Source of the DNA: Polyangia bacterium
Lineage (GTDB): Bacteria; Myxococcota_A; Polyangia; Fen-1088
Direction of reading: 5' to 3'
DNA: 64,000 nt
Assembly: GCA_036268875.1 (NCBI GenBank)
Contig: DATATI010000066.1
Span: 150,964 to 214,963, forward strand
Positions 6,484 through 18,241 of the stretch are shown one piece after another; position 1 is the stretch's first letter, and each line of letters starts with the position of its first letter. The notes beneath the pieces are model-generated. The model was given only the letters and a program-made list of their open reading frames with translations. It made no database searches and had not been told where the DNA came from. The translations under genes were made by a program, and so were the position numbers.

Positions 6484-9068
6484 TGGGTCATGCCGGAGAG
6501 AACGCGTACTGACGAGTTCTCTGCCTTAACAATCCTGGCGCGGCCGAAAAATGGCGAGCTCCATTCTTCGGTATCGCGCCAGCATTCATTCGGGCCACCG
6601 ATGGGCGGGGCTTTCTTTTCCCTTCCCGTCAGGTGACCGGCAGCAAGATCGAACTCGGCCCAGTGACGTTCGCGGTCGGAGCCTTGATAAATCCACAGAC
6701 GATCGGCCGCGGTCCAAATCGAGGGACAATCCGCGCGTGCCGGCCCGAGATCGCGATCGCTCTGACCGTCTGTTGAGATGACGTGAACTCGCGGGACGCC
6801 AATCTGGGTAACGTACGCGATCGAACGCCCATCGGGAGCGAGACGCGACCAAACCGGCAACAGGTTCTCGGTGCGCACCTCGTGACAATTCGTCGAGTCT
6901 CCGAGGCAGAGGACAATCGCTTTGGTCGAGAGCCGCACGAAAACGAACGTTTTCCCATCCTCCGAAAACGACGGCGTGCGATCGTTCGGACCCTGCGAAG
7001 AAAACAGGGCTCGGCCGCTCGAATCGTATCCAACGGCAACCATTCCCCCATCGGCATTTCTCTTCCCAACAGCAACGTAACCAGACGCCGTGCGGTCAGT
7101 ACTCCAGTTCTCACCATCGTTTGTGAACGAATGGTGGGCGCCGTCCGGTTCAACTAGCCATACGTCTCCAGAGATCCTGCGTGACAAGATTAGCCCCTGT
7201 CCGCTCACCCCTCGGATAAGACCGCGCACATCTGAACCAGACACCGCGCCCAACTTGGAGGCCTCGCCTGAAGCCCAGTTCAGCTCGGCCAGATGCGATG
7301 AAGAAGGCGACGCCTCCACAGAAAACAGTAGACGCTGTGAAATCGGAGAGAAGGCGATCTGGAGCGAGCCCTTCGGCAATCCATACGTCACATTCGGTGC
7401 CGCGCCCGGCCAAGAGAAGATCGAGACGCTCACGTTCTCGTACTCATCGGCTCGCTTGATAGCGAAGGCGTTCTTGGTCTCGTTCACAACCATTCCCTGA
7501 ATGAACCCCACACTGCCTGAGGTTGAATCATCAACGAGACTGAACATCGTCGTCGGCAGGTGGAAAACGGCGGCATGAGTGCCGTCAAGGTTGTAGAGAA
7601 ACTCCGTCCCGTTGGCTAACCATTCGGGCGACGTTCCCCGTGTGATCGCTTTCGCCGAGGCGCCATTCGGTTGATCCGAAAGCATCACTTGCATAGCACC
7701 CGACGAATCGACCGCGGCAAAGAGCAACTTCTCGCCCTGTGGCGAGAGATCAGGGCAGCCATCCTGAAAGGTTTCGGGAAGCAGATCGGAAGGCGATCGA
7801 TGGCCGGTCGTCGCATCTACGTTCTCGGCGACCCGAGGCGAGCCCCAGATAACCTGGGCGGATCTGCCATCGTGCGAGGCGGCGAAGCAATGCACTCGTC
7901 CCGAAAACTCGGCCAGCATCCGCGACTTTGACCAATCTTCCGGCACGCCCTCGGGAACCACGGTCCGCACGCGCGCGTTCGGCGTCAGCGTCGCCCAGGC
8001 GCCCGAGAACAGATTCCCCTTGGCGATCGCAATCGCCCCGACCGCCGCCACCACGACCGCCATCACCGACCAGCCTCGCCCTTCCCCGCGCGACTTCGCA
8101 GTTCGCCGCGCCGGCATGCGAGGTGACGACTCCCGCCCTGGCGTCAACAAGATCATGACGTCGATGGCGTTCGCCGGCCGCTGATCGGCGTGTTCAGCGG
8201 CGCAGCCGGCGCATACCTCAGCCAGCGTTCGTTCCAAACGCGAGGCACACTTCCCCAGTGGCATCCGCAACTTGCGCTCCCCATCCACCACGTCCCACTC
8301 CGGCCGTTTGCCGAAGAGGATCTCGTGCATCGTCACGCCCAGCGCCCAGACGTCCGATCGGAAGCTGGCGGGATCGCCCATCACGATCTCCGGCGCCATG
8401 TACGACGGCGTTCCGACCAGCACGGTCACCGCCGCGGTCTGGGCGGGGTTGGTGGCCAGGCCGAAGTCGGACAGGACGATGCGGCCGTCTTCCATGCGCA
8501 GCAGGTTCTCGGGTTTGACGTCGCGGTGGATGATGCCGGCGGCGTGCAGCGCGGCCAGACCGGAGACGAGAGCGCGCGCGTCGGCCACCTTTTCGGCGAA
8601 CGGGCGCGGCGGCGCGTCCGCTCGGACCGCGGCGCGCAGCGTGCCCTTGGTCGCCAGCTCCATCGACAGGAAACGGTGACCATCGGACTCACCGATGTCG
8701 AAGACGCGGCAGACGTTCGGATGCTGGATCTGCCGACCCAGGCGCAGCTCGCGCGAAAACCTTTCGCCCCAGTGCGGATCGCTGGCCAGTTCTTGGCTGA
8801 GGACCTTCAACGCCACCGGCGCCTGGGTGATGCGATCGAACGCGCGCAGCACCACGCCGCTGCCGCCCTTGCCCACGTACGTCTCGACTTGATAGCGGCC
8901 GGCCAGGACGGTGCCGCGTTCGAGATCAATGGGTGGCTCGACCACGATCGGGTCGTCGCCCACGTCCGTGACGCTCACCTCACCGGCCACGCTGCCGCCT
9001 GAGGACTGAACGCTCGCCACCCACCTAGCCAAGGCCATCTTCGCCGGCAGGAGCGTACCCTTTTTCAT
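6480..9068 (-). CDS. Membrane-anchored Ser/Thr protein kinase with C-terminal beta-propeller-like domain
   Basis: An 862-residue Hanks-type kinase. The cytoplasmic kinase domain (about residues 55-310) has the glycine loop VGKGGSGVV, the VALK lysine, HRDVKPEN, DFG and APE. After a basic linker, a single membrane helix lies near 335-352. The remaining 500 residues look extracytoplasmic and consist of short beta-rich repeats of TolB/PD40 type (for example APDGRSIAYV and SEDGKTFVFV). This layout suggests a receptor kinase sensing a ligand through the propeller. ATG 9066-9068 is preferred to a TTG four codons upstream. It lies next to the FHA regulator and the secreted peptide, which makes a functional link plausible but unproven. 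Confidence 0.88.
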   Translation of the reverse strand: MKKGTLLPAKMALARWVASVQSSGGSVAGEVSVTDVGDDPIVVEPPIDLERGTVLAGRYQVETYVGKGGSGVVLRAFDRITQAPVALKVLSQELASDPHWGERFSRELRLGRQIQHPNVCRVFDIGESDGHRFLSMELATKGTLRAAVRADAPPRPFAEKVADARALVSGLAALHAAGIIHRDVKPENLLRMEDGRIVLSDFGLATNPAQTAAVTVLVGTPSYMAPEIVMGDPASFRSDVWALGVTMHEILFGKRPEWDVVDGERKLRMPLGKCASRLERTLAEVCAGCAAEHADQRPANAIDVMILLTPGRESSPRMPARRTAKSRGEGRGWSVMAVVVAAVGAIAIAKGNLFSGAWATLTPNARVRTVVPEGVPEDWSKSRMLAEFSGRVHCFAASHDGRSAQVIWGSPRVAENVDATTGHRSPSDLLPETFQDGCPDLSPQGEKLLFAAVDSSGAMQVMLSDQPNGASAKAITRGTSPEWLANGTEFLYNLDGTHAAVFHLPTTMFSLVDDSTSGSVGFIQGMVVNETKNAFAIKRADEYENVSVSIFSWPGAAPNVTYGLPKGSLQIAFSPISQRLLFSVEASPSSSHLAELNWASGEASKLGAVSGSDVRGLIRGVSGQGLILSRRISGDVWLVEPDGAHHSFTNDGENWSTDRTASGYVAVGKRNADGGMVAVGYDSSGRALFSSQGPNDRTPSFSEDGKTFVFVRLSTKAIVLCLGDSTNCHEVRTENLLPVWSRLAPDGRSIAYVTQIGVPRVHVISTDGQSDRDLGPARADCPSIWTAADRLWIYQGSDRERHWAEFDLAAGHLTGREKKAPPIGGPNECWRDTEEWSSPFFGRARIVKAENSSVRVLSGMTH

Positions 9069-9378
9069 CCTGGCGGCCAAGTCTTGTGGTGGTCTTCCCC
9101 GCAGCGGTGCGCGTTCCTAATCCCGCCGATAACTGTCTGAAAATCTGGACGAAGACGAGGGACAAAGTTCGGACGCTTTTGCCGTCTTCTCGGTCCGGGC
9201 GTCTGCCGTCCGGACGCCGGGCGACTATGACTTTGGTCAGCGCAGTCTGACTGTCATATGACTCCGCCCCGCCCGATCAGCACTCGTCTTCATTCTGATC
9301 AGCAGGGACACGGGCGTTTGTGAGGCCCGCCCCATGATTGCGCGACGGCATTGCTCTTGCTGTGTCTTGGCAGCGGCA
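9069..9378. promoter_or_regulatory. Divergent intergenic region between the kinase and the response regulator
   Basis: No gene is seen in these 310 bases. The region holds a perfect palindrome GTCATATGAC (9253-9262), three copies of TGACT (9228, 9248 and 9259; spacings 20 and 11 bases) and a palindrome CGTCCGGACG (9207-9216). The 11-base spacing is typical of tandem half-sites for OmpR-type regulators, so autoregulation by the downstream gene is possible. No clear -35/-10 pair was found. Confidence 0.35.
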
Positions 9379-10065
9379 ATGAAAATCCTGTTGATGTCGA
9401 AGGATCGCCAGTTTTGCGATCGCACCCGACTGGCCTTCGCGCGCGAAGGCAGCGCGGTTCGGATCGCCGATCGGCAGGGGATCCAGTCGCGAGCCGTCCT
9501 GACGGACGATGTGATGCTCTTGCATTCAGCCAACGCGGCCAGCGCGGCCCGCTGGTGTCGGGTGGTTCGCCGCGTGCACCGGGGTGGGCCGCTGGTCGCG
9601 TGCTGCGACAACTTGGACTCCGCGGGCGTGGCGACGGTGCTGAATGCGGGCGCCGATGACGTGGTGCTGGCGGCGGTTCCCGATGCCGAGCTCCTGGCAC
9701 GGGTCCGGGCGGTCTGCCGCCGCAGCCCGGGCCCCACCGCCGGGCAGCAGCGTTTCGGATCGATCGTCGTCGATCCGACCAGGCGCGGCGCCAGCATCAA
9801 CGGCCAGTTGGTGCCGCTGCGCCGGGCAGAGTTTCGCCTGCTGAGTTACCTGCTGGCCCACGCCGATCGCATCGTCGGGGCCCGCGAGCTCATCGAAGAC
9901 GTCCTGGGCGGCAAGCACACCGGTGACAATGCCCTGCTCCGGGTTCACCTTTCTCAGCTGCGGCGCAAGCTGGGCCCTGCCGGGACCGCCATCGAGACCG
10001 TGCGCGGGCAAGGCTATCGCCTGACCAGGGCCAGCGCTGATGCCGTGCTGATGAAAAGCGCCTGA
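9379..10065 (+). CDS. OmpR-family regulator with an atypical receiver domain
   Basis: A 228-residue DNA-binding protein. Residues 1-115 fit a receiver fold by their alpha/beta pattern and the ending GADDVVLAAVPDAELLARVRAV. Where the phospho-accepting Asp should follow the third strand, the sequence reads VMLLHSAN, and the conserved Lys of the KP pair is replaced (AAVP). Residues about 125-222 form a winged helix with the OmpR signature (RRAEFRLLSYLLAH, VHLSQLRRKLG, VRGQGYRL). It probably acts without phosphorylation. ATG 9379 is chosen because the strand MKILLMSKD starts there, although no ribosome-binding site is obvious. No histidine kinase gene is adjacent. Confidence 0.85.
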   Translation: MKILLMSKDRQFCDRTRLAFAREGSAVRIADRQGIQSRAVLTDDVMLLHSANAASAARWCRVVRRVHRGGPLVACCDNLDSAGVATVLNAGADDVVLAAVPDAELLARVRAVCRRSPGPTAGQQRFGSIVVDPTRRGASINGQLVPLRRAEFRLLSYLLAHADRIVGARELIEDVLGGKHTGDNALLRVHLSQLRRKLGPAGTAIETVRGQGYRLTRASADAVLMKSA

Positions 10066-10077
10066 GGCGCCGCCGCG

Positions 10078-11394
<1,317 letters not shown>

Positions 11395-11433
11395 GATCTC
11401 CCTCCGTTGACCTGGCGTGCGCAGCATAACCTA

Positions 11434-11439
11434 TATACT
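11434..11439 (+). promoter_or_regulatory. Possible -10 element for the TPR gene, near-leaderless
   Basis: TATACT ends six bases before the GTG at 11446, so transcription would begin at or next to the start codon. A TTGACC at 11407-11412 is 21 bases upstream, too far for a standard -35. No Shine-Dalgarno sequence precedes the GTG. Confidence 0.3.
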
Positions 11440-11445
11440 CTCGCC

Positions 11446-12204
11446 GTGAACCCGATAACCGCAGCGATCCTGTTGCTGGTCTCCGTCGACGCTGGCCCAG
11501 CGACGAGCGGCGCGAACGCTGATGGTGTGCCGGCGATGACCGCGCGGCTGGATGCGCTTTACGCCCGGCGCGACGATCGCGCGGCCTGGGCCGAGCAACA
11601 GAAGCTGGCCACCCAGGCCCTCGGCCGCGCGCCCGGCGACTACACGGTTCTGTGGCGAGCGGCGCGCGTGTACTTCTGGATGTCCGACGATCCGGCAGCC
11701 AGCAACGACCAGCGGTCGGCGTGGGGCAAGCAGGGCTGGGATCTGGCCGAACAAGCGATCAAGGCCAACCCCAACGACGTCGCCGGGCACTACTACGCGG
11801 CCGTGTGCATGGGAAGCTACGCGCTCGGCCTGGGGATCATGCGCGCGCTGTCGCAGGGTCTGGAAGGAAAGTTCAAGGAACGCTTGAAGCGCGCCGAGGA
11901 GCTGGAGCCCAAGTATCAAAATGGCGGGATCTTCATCGCCTGGGGGCGTTTCTACGACAAGCTGCCCTGGCCGAAGCGCGATCGAAAGAAGGCCCAGCAG
12001 TACGAACGGCAAGCCATGCAGGTGAACCCGGCCAGCTTGCGGGCGCGGGTTTACCTGGCCTCATCGCTGATCGAAGACGGCCGGCCGGAGGAAGCCAGGC
12101 GGCTGCTCGACGAGGTGCGGGCGGCGCCGATCGGACGCTACGACGCGCCTGAGGAGAAGCGGGCCAAGACCATGGCCGACCACGTGGAGGACAAGCTCAA
12201 ATAG
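11446..12204 (+). CDS. Exported tetratricopeptide-repeat protein (TatT-like)
   Basis: A 252-residue protein with a short hydrophobic N-terminus ([17 protein letters not shown]) consistent with export. The body is helical and TPR-like, with [32 protein letters not shown] and a final repeat [22 protein letters not shown]. The arrangement resembles the TatT subunit of TRAP transporters, a periplasmic trimeric TPR protein, but no DctM/DctQ-type membrane subunit is nearby, so the role remains open. The GTG at 11446 is chosen because the open frame further upstream is antisense to gltA. It ends eight bases inside the converging KamA-partner gene. Confidence 0.75.
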   Translation: MNPITAAILLLVSVDAGPATSGANADGVPAMTARLDALYARRDDRAAWAEQQKLATQALGRAPGDYTVLWRAARVYFWMSDDPAASNDQRSAWGKQGWDLAEQAIKANPNDVAGHYYAAVCMGSYALGLGIMRALSQGLEGKFKERLKRAEELEPKYQNGGIFIAWGRFYDKLPWPKRDRKKAQQYERQAMQVNPASLRARVYLASSLIEDGRPEEARRLLDEVRAAPIGRYDAPEEKRAKTMADHVEDKLK

Positions 12205-12929
12205 CCCGCGCCAGAGGCGGATCGCTGGCGGCCGACAGGACCGTGGTGGTGACGGCGCTGCACGGCTGCGGATAGAAAAGGTAGTTGGCCACCACCGGCT
12301 GCCCCGAATAGCGCTGGGCATAGTCGCCGGGATGGAAGCCATCGGGCGGCGTGGTGATCTCGCCGAAATCCAGGTGGCGGATGTCTTGTTCGGCCAGCGC
12401 CGCCACCAGGGACTGAAACCGCTTGAGCAGCACCGGATCAAAAACGCCGGTCCGGGGAACCTCGGTGATCACCGGTGCGCCGTCGGGCGCCCGCTCGAGG
12501 CGCATCGCCACCTGCTGGACGCCGGCGCAGCGCGCGACGGACGACAAGGCCACCCGCAAATACAGCTCGTCGATGAAGTCGGACTCGGGCGCGGCGGCGG
12601 GCACCAATCCCTCGCGCATCTCCAGCAGCGATGGCGTGCGGCCCAAACACAGGACGTAGACGTAGTCGCAATACTCTTCCGCGGTGCCGGGCCGAAAGAC
12701 CGCCAGCGCTTTCAAACGCGCGGCCAGGGTGCCGGCCAGCGCCTGCCCTTCGGCGACGCCGACGCCGGCCCGGAAGGCCGCCTCCTCGTCGCGCTCGTCC
12801 CAGCGCTTGGTCGGGTACAGCCGGGCCAGCATGTCGTCGATGGCCGCGAACATCGGGCCCTTGCGCGCGTCGCAACCGCCTTTGCGCCCGCAGTCCGTGC
12901 AGCCGCCGGGCGCACCATCGGACGGGCCC

Positions 12930-12943
<14 letters not shown>
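12197..12943 (-). CDS. Conserved-looking protein next to KamA, Cys-rich N-terminus, function unknown
   Basis: I do not recognise a family for this 248-residue protein. The N-terminus carries three cysteines in [10 protein letters not shown] followed by DARKG, a possible metal or Fe-S site. The rest is mixed alpha/beta with further Cys ([22 protein letters not shown]) and a His/Asp-rich segment ([22 protein letters not shown]). It begins at a GTG 14 bases inside the end of the KamA-family gene, so the two form an operon and may act together. It could be a maturation or partner protein of the radical SAM enzyme; this is inference from position only. Confidence 0.7.
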
Positions 12944-14318
<1,375 letters not shown>

Positions 14319-14390
14319 GCTTTTACAGCGTAACGTGGCGGCGCGTCGGTTGCCAAAGGTTAAGCGCCTTTCGGCGCGCAATCGCTGGCG

Positions 14391-15089
14391 TCACGGCAGC
14401 TTCCACATGAGCAGGCCCACCTCGTCGCCGGAGCGGACGACGGTTCGCAGCGCGGGCGAGCGCGGCGCCGCGCCCTCTTCCCGCGCAGGGTCCACCACCC
14501 GATCGACGAACCCCAGCACCTGGACCGCATCGCCGTCCGCGACGGTCACGACACCCCCTTCCCCGTCGTCGCCGCCGCCGACCAACTGGCCGCCCTGCGC
14601 CAGGACCAGCACGCCGCCGTCCGGCGACGTCAAAAGGAAGTCGTGCCCTTCTTCGACTAAAAGGCATACGTCCGGGCCGCGCCGCGTACTATTCTCCCAG
14701 ACGGTTCTCATGTCGGACAAGGGGGCGCCGCCGGCCCGTCGCAGGCAACGGGCGATTCCATGCAGCTTGACTGGCGTTCCGCTGGCCGCCAGCAATGCCT
14801 CGGCCAGCGCGCCCGGCGGTGTTCCCAGCAGGGACAGCCGCTTTTCGATGGTCCAGCGCGCGGGCGTCGACGATCCGGCGCCCATGCCGTCTCCGAACCA
14901 GGGTCCAGCCAGCAACGCCCGCAGCGTGCGCCAGCTGACCAGCGATTCCAACCCGCGCGCGATGTGGTCCGGGCGGCCCTGCGCCGCCGTCAGCAACTGG
15001 GCGCGCAGGCGGATCGCCGCCGACGGTGGTGGCAGCGGCGACGTCCGTCGAAACCCGCCCGCGATCGCCACCTCGGTCGCTGCCTGCAT
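14391..15089 (-). CDS. Hypothetical protein, possibly GIDE-like in its C-terminal part
   Basis: An open frame of 232 residues divergent from the first PEGA kinase. The N-terminal half is Ala/Leu-rich and helical. The C-terminal half is beta-rich, with DFLLTSPDGGVLVL, then GDAVQVLGFVDRV and ALRTVVRSGDEVGLLMWKLP. This order of a buried strand pair, a VLG turn and a final redox-like strand vaguely recalls GIDE/E3-ligase-like domains of bacterial membrane proteins, but no long membrane helix is seen. ATG 15087-15089 is the first convincing start. Coding seems likely because the stretch otherwise has no gene, but the family is not secure. Confidence 0.5.
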   Translation of the reverse strand: MQAATEVAIAGGFRRTSPLPPPSAAIRLRAQLLTAAQGRPDHIARGLESLVSWRTLRALLAGPWFGDGMGAGSSTPARWTIEKRLSLLGTPPGALAEALLAASGTPVKLHGIARCLRRAGGAPLSDMRTVWENSTRRGPDVCLLVEEGHDFLLTSPDGGVLVLAQGGQLVGGGDDGEGGVVTVADGDAVQVLGFVDRVVDPAREEGAAPRSPALRTVVRSGDEVGLLMWKLP

Positions 15090-15129
15090 CAACGTCGACC
15101 TTAGGATCAGCGGGCCGGGCCGTCCATAG

Positions 15130-16668
15130 ATGGAACCGAGCAAGCTGACCAAACGCTGCGCAGTGTGCGGGCTGCGCTTTGAAGCGTCCGCTTTGATGTG
15201 CGCGACGGACGCCCGGCCTTTGGGCCCCGAAGATCCCAGCGCGGCGGAGCTGGGCAATTACCGTCTCATCCAGCGCATCGGCGAGGGCGGCATGGGCGCG
15301 GTCTATCGCGCCGTCCACCGCAAGCTGGATCGAACCGTGGCGATCAAGGTTCTGCAGCGCGACCTGACCAACGAGCCGGGCTTCATCAACCGCTTTTTTC
15401 ACGAGGCGCGTGCCGCCAATACCGTCCGCCACCCACACGTCATCGAGGTCTATGACTTCGTCGAGGCCGGCCGCGACATCTACTTCGTCATGGAATACCT
15501 GCGCGGCGAGGATCTGCACGACGCCATCCATCGCCGCGACGGCACGCCGATGACCATCGAACGAGCGGTGTCGATCCTGGAACAGGTCGCCTCCGGCCTG
15601 CACGCCACCCATACCCGCGAGATCATCCACCGCGACATCAAGCCCGAGAACATCTTTCTGGCCGAGAAAATCGGTGTCCGCGACTTCGTGAAGATCTTCG
15701 ACTTCGGCGTGGCCAAGCTGGATCGCCCGGACGGCCGCCTGACCGTCGAGGGCGCGGTGCTGGGCACGCCCGAGTACATGTCGCCCGAGCAGGCCCGCGG
15801 CCAACCCATCGACGGTCGGTCAGACATTTATTCGCTGGGCTGCGTGGCGTACGAAATGTTCAGCCGGCAGCATCTCTTTCGCGGCCGCACCCAGGTCGAG
15901 ATTCTGTCGGCGCAGATCCACCAGCAACCGGTCCCGCTGCGCCAGCTGGTGCCGACCATTCCAGCGGCGCTGGACGACGCGGTTCTGAGCGCGCTGGCCA
16001 AATCGCCTGACGCCCGCCCGCAAACCGCCCTCGCCTTCGCCGAACTTTTGACCAGGGCCATCGGCCGCGGGCTGGCCGACAGCAGCGCCTTCACCGGCGC
16101 CCGCCGCGGGCCCACTCGCCCCACCCCCACCACCGGCCTTCTGTTGCGGGCCAGCGAAAACCGATCGAAGGCCTGGCGGCCGGTGGCGCTGGCGGCGATG
16201 GCGATGACGCTGCTGACCGGCGCGATGGTGTTGGGCAAGCGTGGCTCGGTCCGCGATGGCGTCCGGGGGCCGGCTCTGCCGACCACCGCCATCGTCCCGA
16301 CCGCGGTGCCCGCAGCCCCACAGAAACCAACCGGCGCCGGGGCGCTGGAAGCGTTGACCACCATCACCTTGCAGTCCGAGCCGCCAGGCGCCGACGTCAT
16401 CACCACGGAGGGTCAGCAACTGGGCGTCACGCCGTACCGCCTGATGGTTCGGGCCGGCGGCGAGCAGCAGGTGCGGCTGCAGAAATCGGGATATCGGCCG
16501 ATCGAGCGACGGTTCGGCACCCGCAGCGACGCCACCATCGCCGTCCGTCTGGTGCCGATCGCCCCAGAAAACCGGGGGCCGCACCACCGCGAACGACCGG
16601 ACACCGAAGCGGCAACACGATCCGCCCTGGACTCCCCGGCAGGGACGATCGATCCTTTCGGTAGATGA
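15130..16668 (+). CDS. Ser/Thr protein kinase with N-terminal Cys motif and C-terminal PEGA domain
   Basis: A 512-residue Hanks-type kinase. Residues 9-25 hold a small Cys motif (CAVCGLRF, then MC) that may bind zinc. The kinase domain (about 42-315) is complete: IGEGGMGAV, VAIK, HRDIKPEN, DFG and GTPEYMSPEQ. A membrane helix lies near 350-368, then a Pro-rich linker, and a PEGA domain near 410-475 (ITLQSEPPGADV through GYRPIERRF). The chain ends TIDPFGR. The next kinase gene begins inside its stop codon (ATGA) and ends with the same motif, so the two are co-translated and may form a pair. An intact activation loop suggests activity. Confidence 0.92.
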   Translation: MEPSKLTKRCAVCGLRFEASALMCATDARPLGPEDPSAAELGNYRLIQRIGEGGMGAVYRAVHRKLDRTVAIKVLQRDLTNEPGFINRFFHEARAANTVRHPHVIEVYDFVEAGRDIYFVMEYLRGEDLHDAIHRRDGTPMTIERAVSILEQVASGLHATHTREIIHRDIKPENIFLAEKIGVRDFVKIFDFGVAKLDRPDGRLTVEGAVLGTPEYMSPEQARGQPIDGRSDIYSLGCVAYEMFSRQHLFRGRTQVEILSAQIHQQPVPLRQLVPTIPAALDDAVLSALAKSPDARPQTALAFAELLTRAIGRGLADSSAFTGARRGPTRPTPTTGLLLRASENRSKAWRPVALAAMAMTLLTGAMVLGKRGSVRDGVRGPALPTTAIVPTAVPAAPQKPTGAGALEALTTITLQSEPPGADVITTEGQQLGVTPYRLMVRAGGEQQVRLQKSGYRPIERRFGTRSDATIAVRLVPIAPENRGPHHRERPDTEAATRSALDSPAGTIDPFGR

Positions 16669-18188
16669 GCGGCACCATCCCCGGAGTCCCTGCGGATCCG
16701 GCTGACCTGCAGGAACGACTGGCGCGCGAGCGTCTGGCGGCGGAGCCCAAACCCGGGAACCGCATCGGCGCCTATCGCCTGCTGCGTCTCCTGGGCCAGG
16801 GCACCACCGGCCGCGTCTTCGAGGTCGAGCACCAGCGCATCGGCCGGCGCGCGGCCATGAAGACGTTGGCCGCCGAGGCCGCCGTCCGCAAGGAGGCGGT
16901 CAAACGCCTGTTCGCCGAGGCGATGGCCGTCAACCGCATCAACCACCCGCACATCGTTGAGATCACCGACGTCGTCGAGGGCGGTGTGCACCTGGTCGTC
17001 GACGCTGGCGGCCGCGAATCCATCGCCCCACAAAAAGTGAACGCCCTGGTGATGGAGCTTCTGGAAGGCCAATCGCTGGCCAAGGCGATGGCTCACGACG
17101 GTCTGCTGCCGGCGGAGCGGTTCTTGCCCATCTTGGCCCAGGTGTGCGAGGCGCTGGCGGCGGCTCACGCGGTCGGGTTCGTCCACCGCGACCTTAAACC
17201 GGACAACATCTTTCTCATCGAGCGCGACGGCCAGGCGGACTTCGTCAAGCTGCTGGACTTCGGCCTGGCCAAGGTGGTGAAGGTCGATCTGGACAAGAGC
17301 AATCCGTCGCTGCAGACGCTGGACGGCACCTTCCTGGGCACGCCGGCCTACGCCTCGCCCGAGCAGGCGTCGGGCAAACGCATCGGACACCAGACCGACG
17401 TCTATTCGGTGGGCGTGGTGCTGTACGAACTGATCAGCGGTCGCCTGCCGTTCCAGGGCAGCTCGATCGCCGATTTCATTCTGCAGCACCTGAACGCGCC
17501 GCCGCCACCCTTGCCCCAGGACATCGTCTCCACCAGCCTCGGCCGCACGCTGGACGCGGTGGTGCATCGCTGCCTGGAGAAAAATCCGGCCGAACGATTT
17601 CAGGCCGCCCAGCTGGCGGAGATCTTCTGGTCGCTGTCGCGCGGGCAAAGCGTGCGCTTCAGCATTCGCGAGGACTACCGCTCGCCCACGCACATCGCGC
17701 CGTCGCCGCGCAAACGGCTGGGCACGCAGATCGCCTGGGGACTGGGCGTGGGCCTGACCGCCGCGTTGATCAGCGCCGGCGTGGTCAGCCAGTTCCGCGG
17801 CCGTCACGGGCGCCCGAACACCGCCGCGGCCCGCAGCGAGATCGCCCCGCCCCTCGCTGGCCGAGCGGCGACCAGCAGCGGCGCCGCCGAAAGCGTGGCC
17901 GCGCCGGCGCAGGTGACCATCTCGTTCGATTCAGATCCCCCGGGTGCCGAGGTGCGCGTGGTCGGCAACGACACCATCCTCGGCGTCACGCCGTTCGTGC
18001 ACCGGTTCGTCAAACAGGATCAAGCGATCGAGATCGAGCTGCGCGCCGCTGGCTACGAGGCCAGCCACCTGACGCTGTCCCTGGGCGTCAGCCGCACCGT
18101 CAGCGCCACGATGAACCGATCCGTCGCCCGTCGGCGCGCCGTTCCGCGCGAGCTGGAACGCGAATCGACCATCGATCCGTTCCATTAG
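16665..18188 (+). CDS. Ser/Thr protein kinase with C-terminal PEGA domain
   Basis: A 507-residue kinase overlapping the preceding kinase gene by four bases. The kinase domain (about 35-325) has LGQGTTGRV, the AAMK lysine, HRDLKPDN, DFG and GTPAYASPEQ. An unusual insert of about 15 residues (VVDAGGRESIAPQKV) sits between the strands before the hinge. A membrane helix lies near 350-367, followed by a linker and a PEGA domain (ITISFDSDPPGAEV-type segment to GYEASHLTL). The C-terminus is TIDPFH, matching the TIDPF of its neighbour. Catalytic residues are intact. Likely partner substrates are the FHA regulator or the other kinase; that is inference. Confidence 0.92.
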   Translation: MSGTIPGVPADPADLQERLARERLAAEPKPGNRIGAYRLLRLLGQGTTGRVFEVEHQRIGRRAAMKTLAAEAAVRKEAVKRLFAEAMAVNRINHPHIVEITDVVEGGVHLVVDAGGRESIAPQKVNALVMELLEGQSLAKAMAHDGLLPAERFLPILAQVCEALAAAHAVGFVHRDLKPDNIFLIERDGQADFVKLLDFGLAKVVKVDLDKSNPSLQTLDGTFLGTPAYASPEQASGKRIGHQTDVYSVGVVLYELISGRLPFQGSSIADFILQHLNAPPPPLPQDIVSTSLGRTLDAVVHRCLEKNPAERFQAAQLAEIFWSLSRGQSVRFSIREDYRSPTHIAPSPRKRLGTQIAWGLGVGLTAALISAGVVSQFRGRHGRPNTAAARSEIAPPLAGRAATSSGAAESVAAPAQVTISFDSDPPGAEVRVVGNDTILGVTPFVHRFVKQDQAIEIELRAAGYEASHLTLSLGVSRTVSATMNRSVARRRAVPRELERESTIDPFH

Positions 18189-18241
18189 CGCGCCCCGCCG
18201 GCGCCGCGAAGCGCTGAGGGAGATGCTAGGATGGTCGGGCG

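Noticed and set aside
9251..9263. CTGTCATA resembling half of a Pho box
   Set aside because: Only one half-site is present; the second CTGTCA repeat of a Pho box is missing, so PhoB control is not supported.
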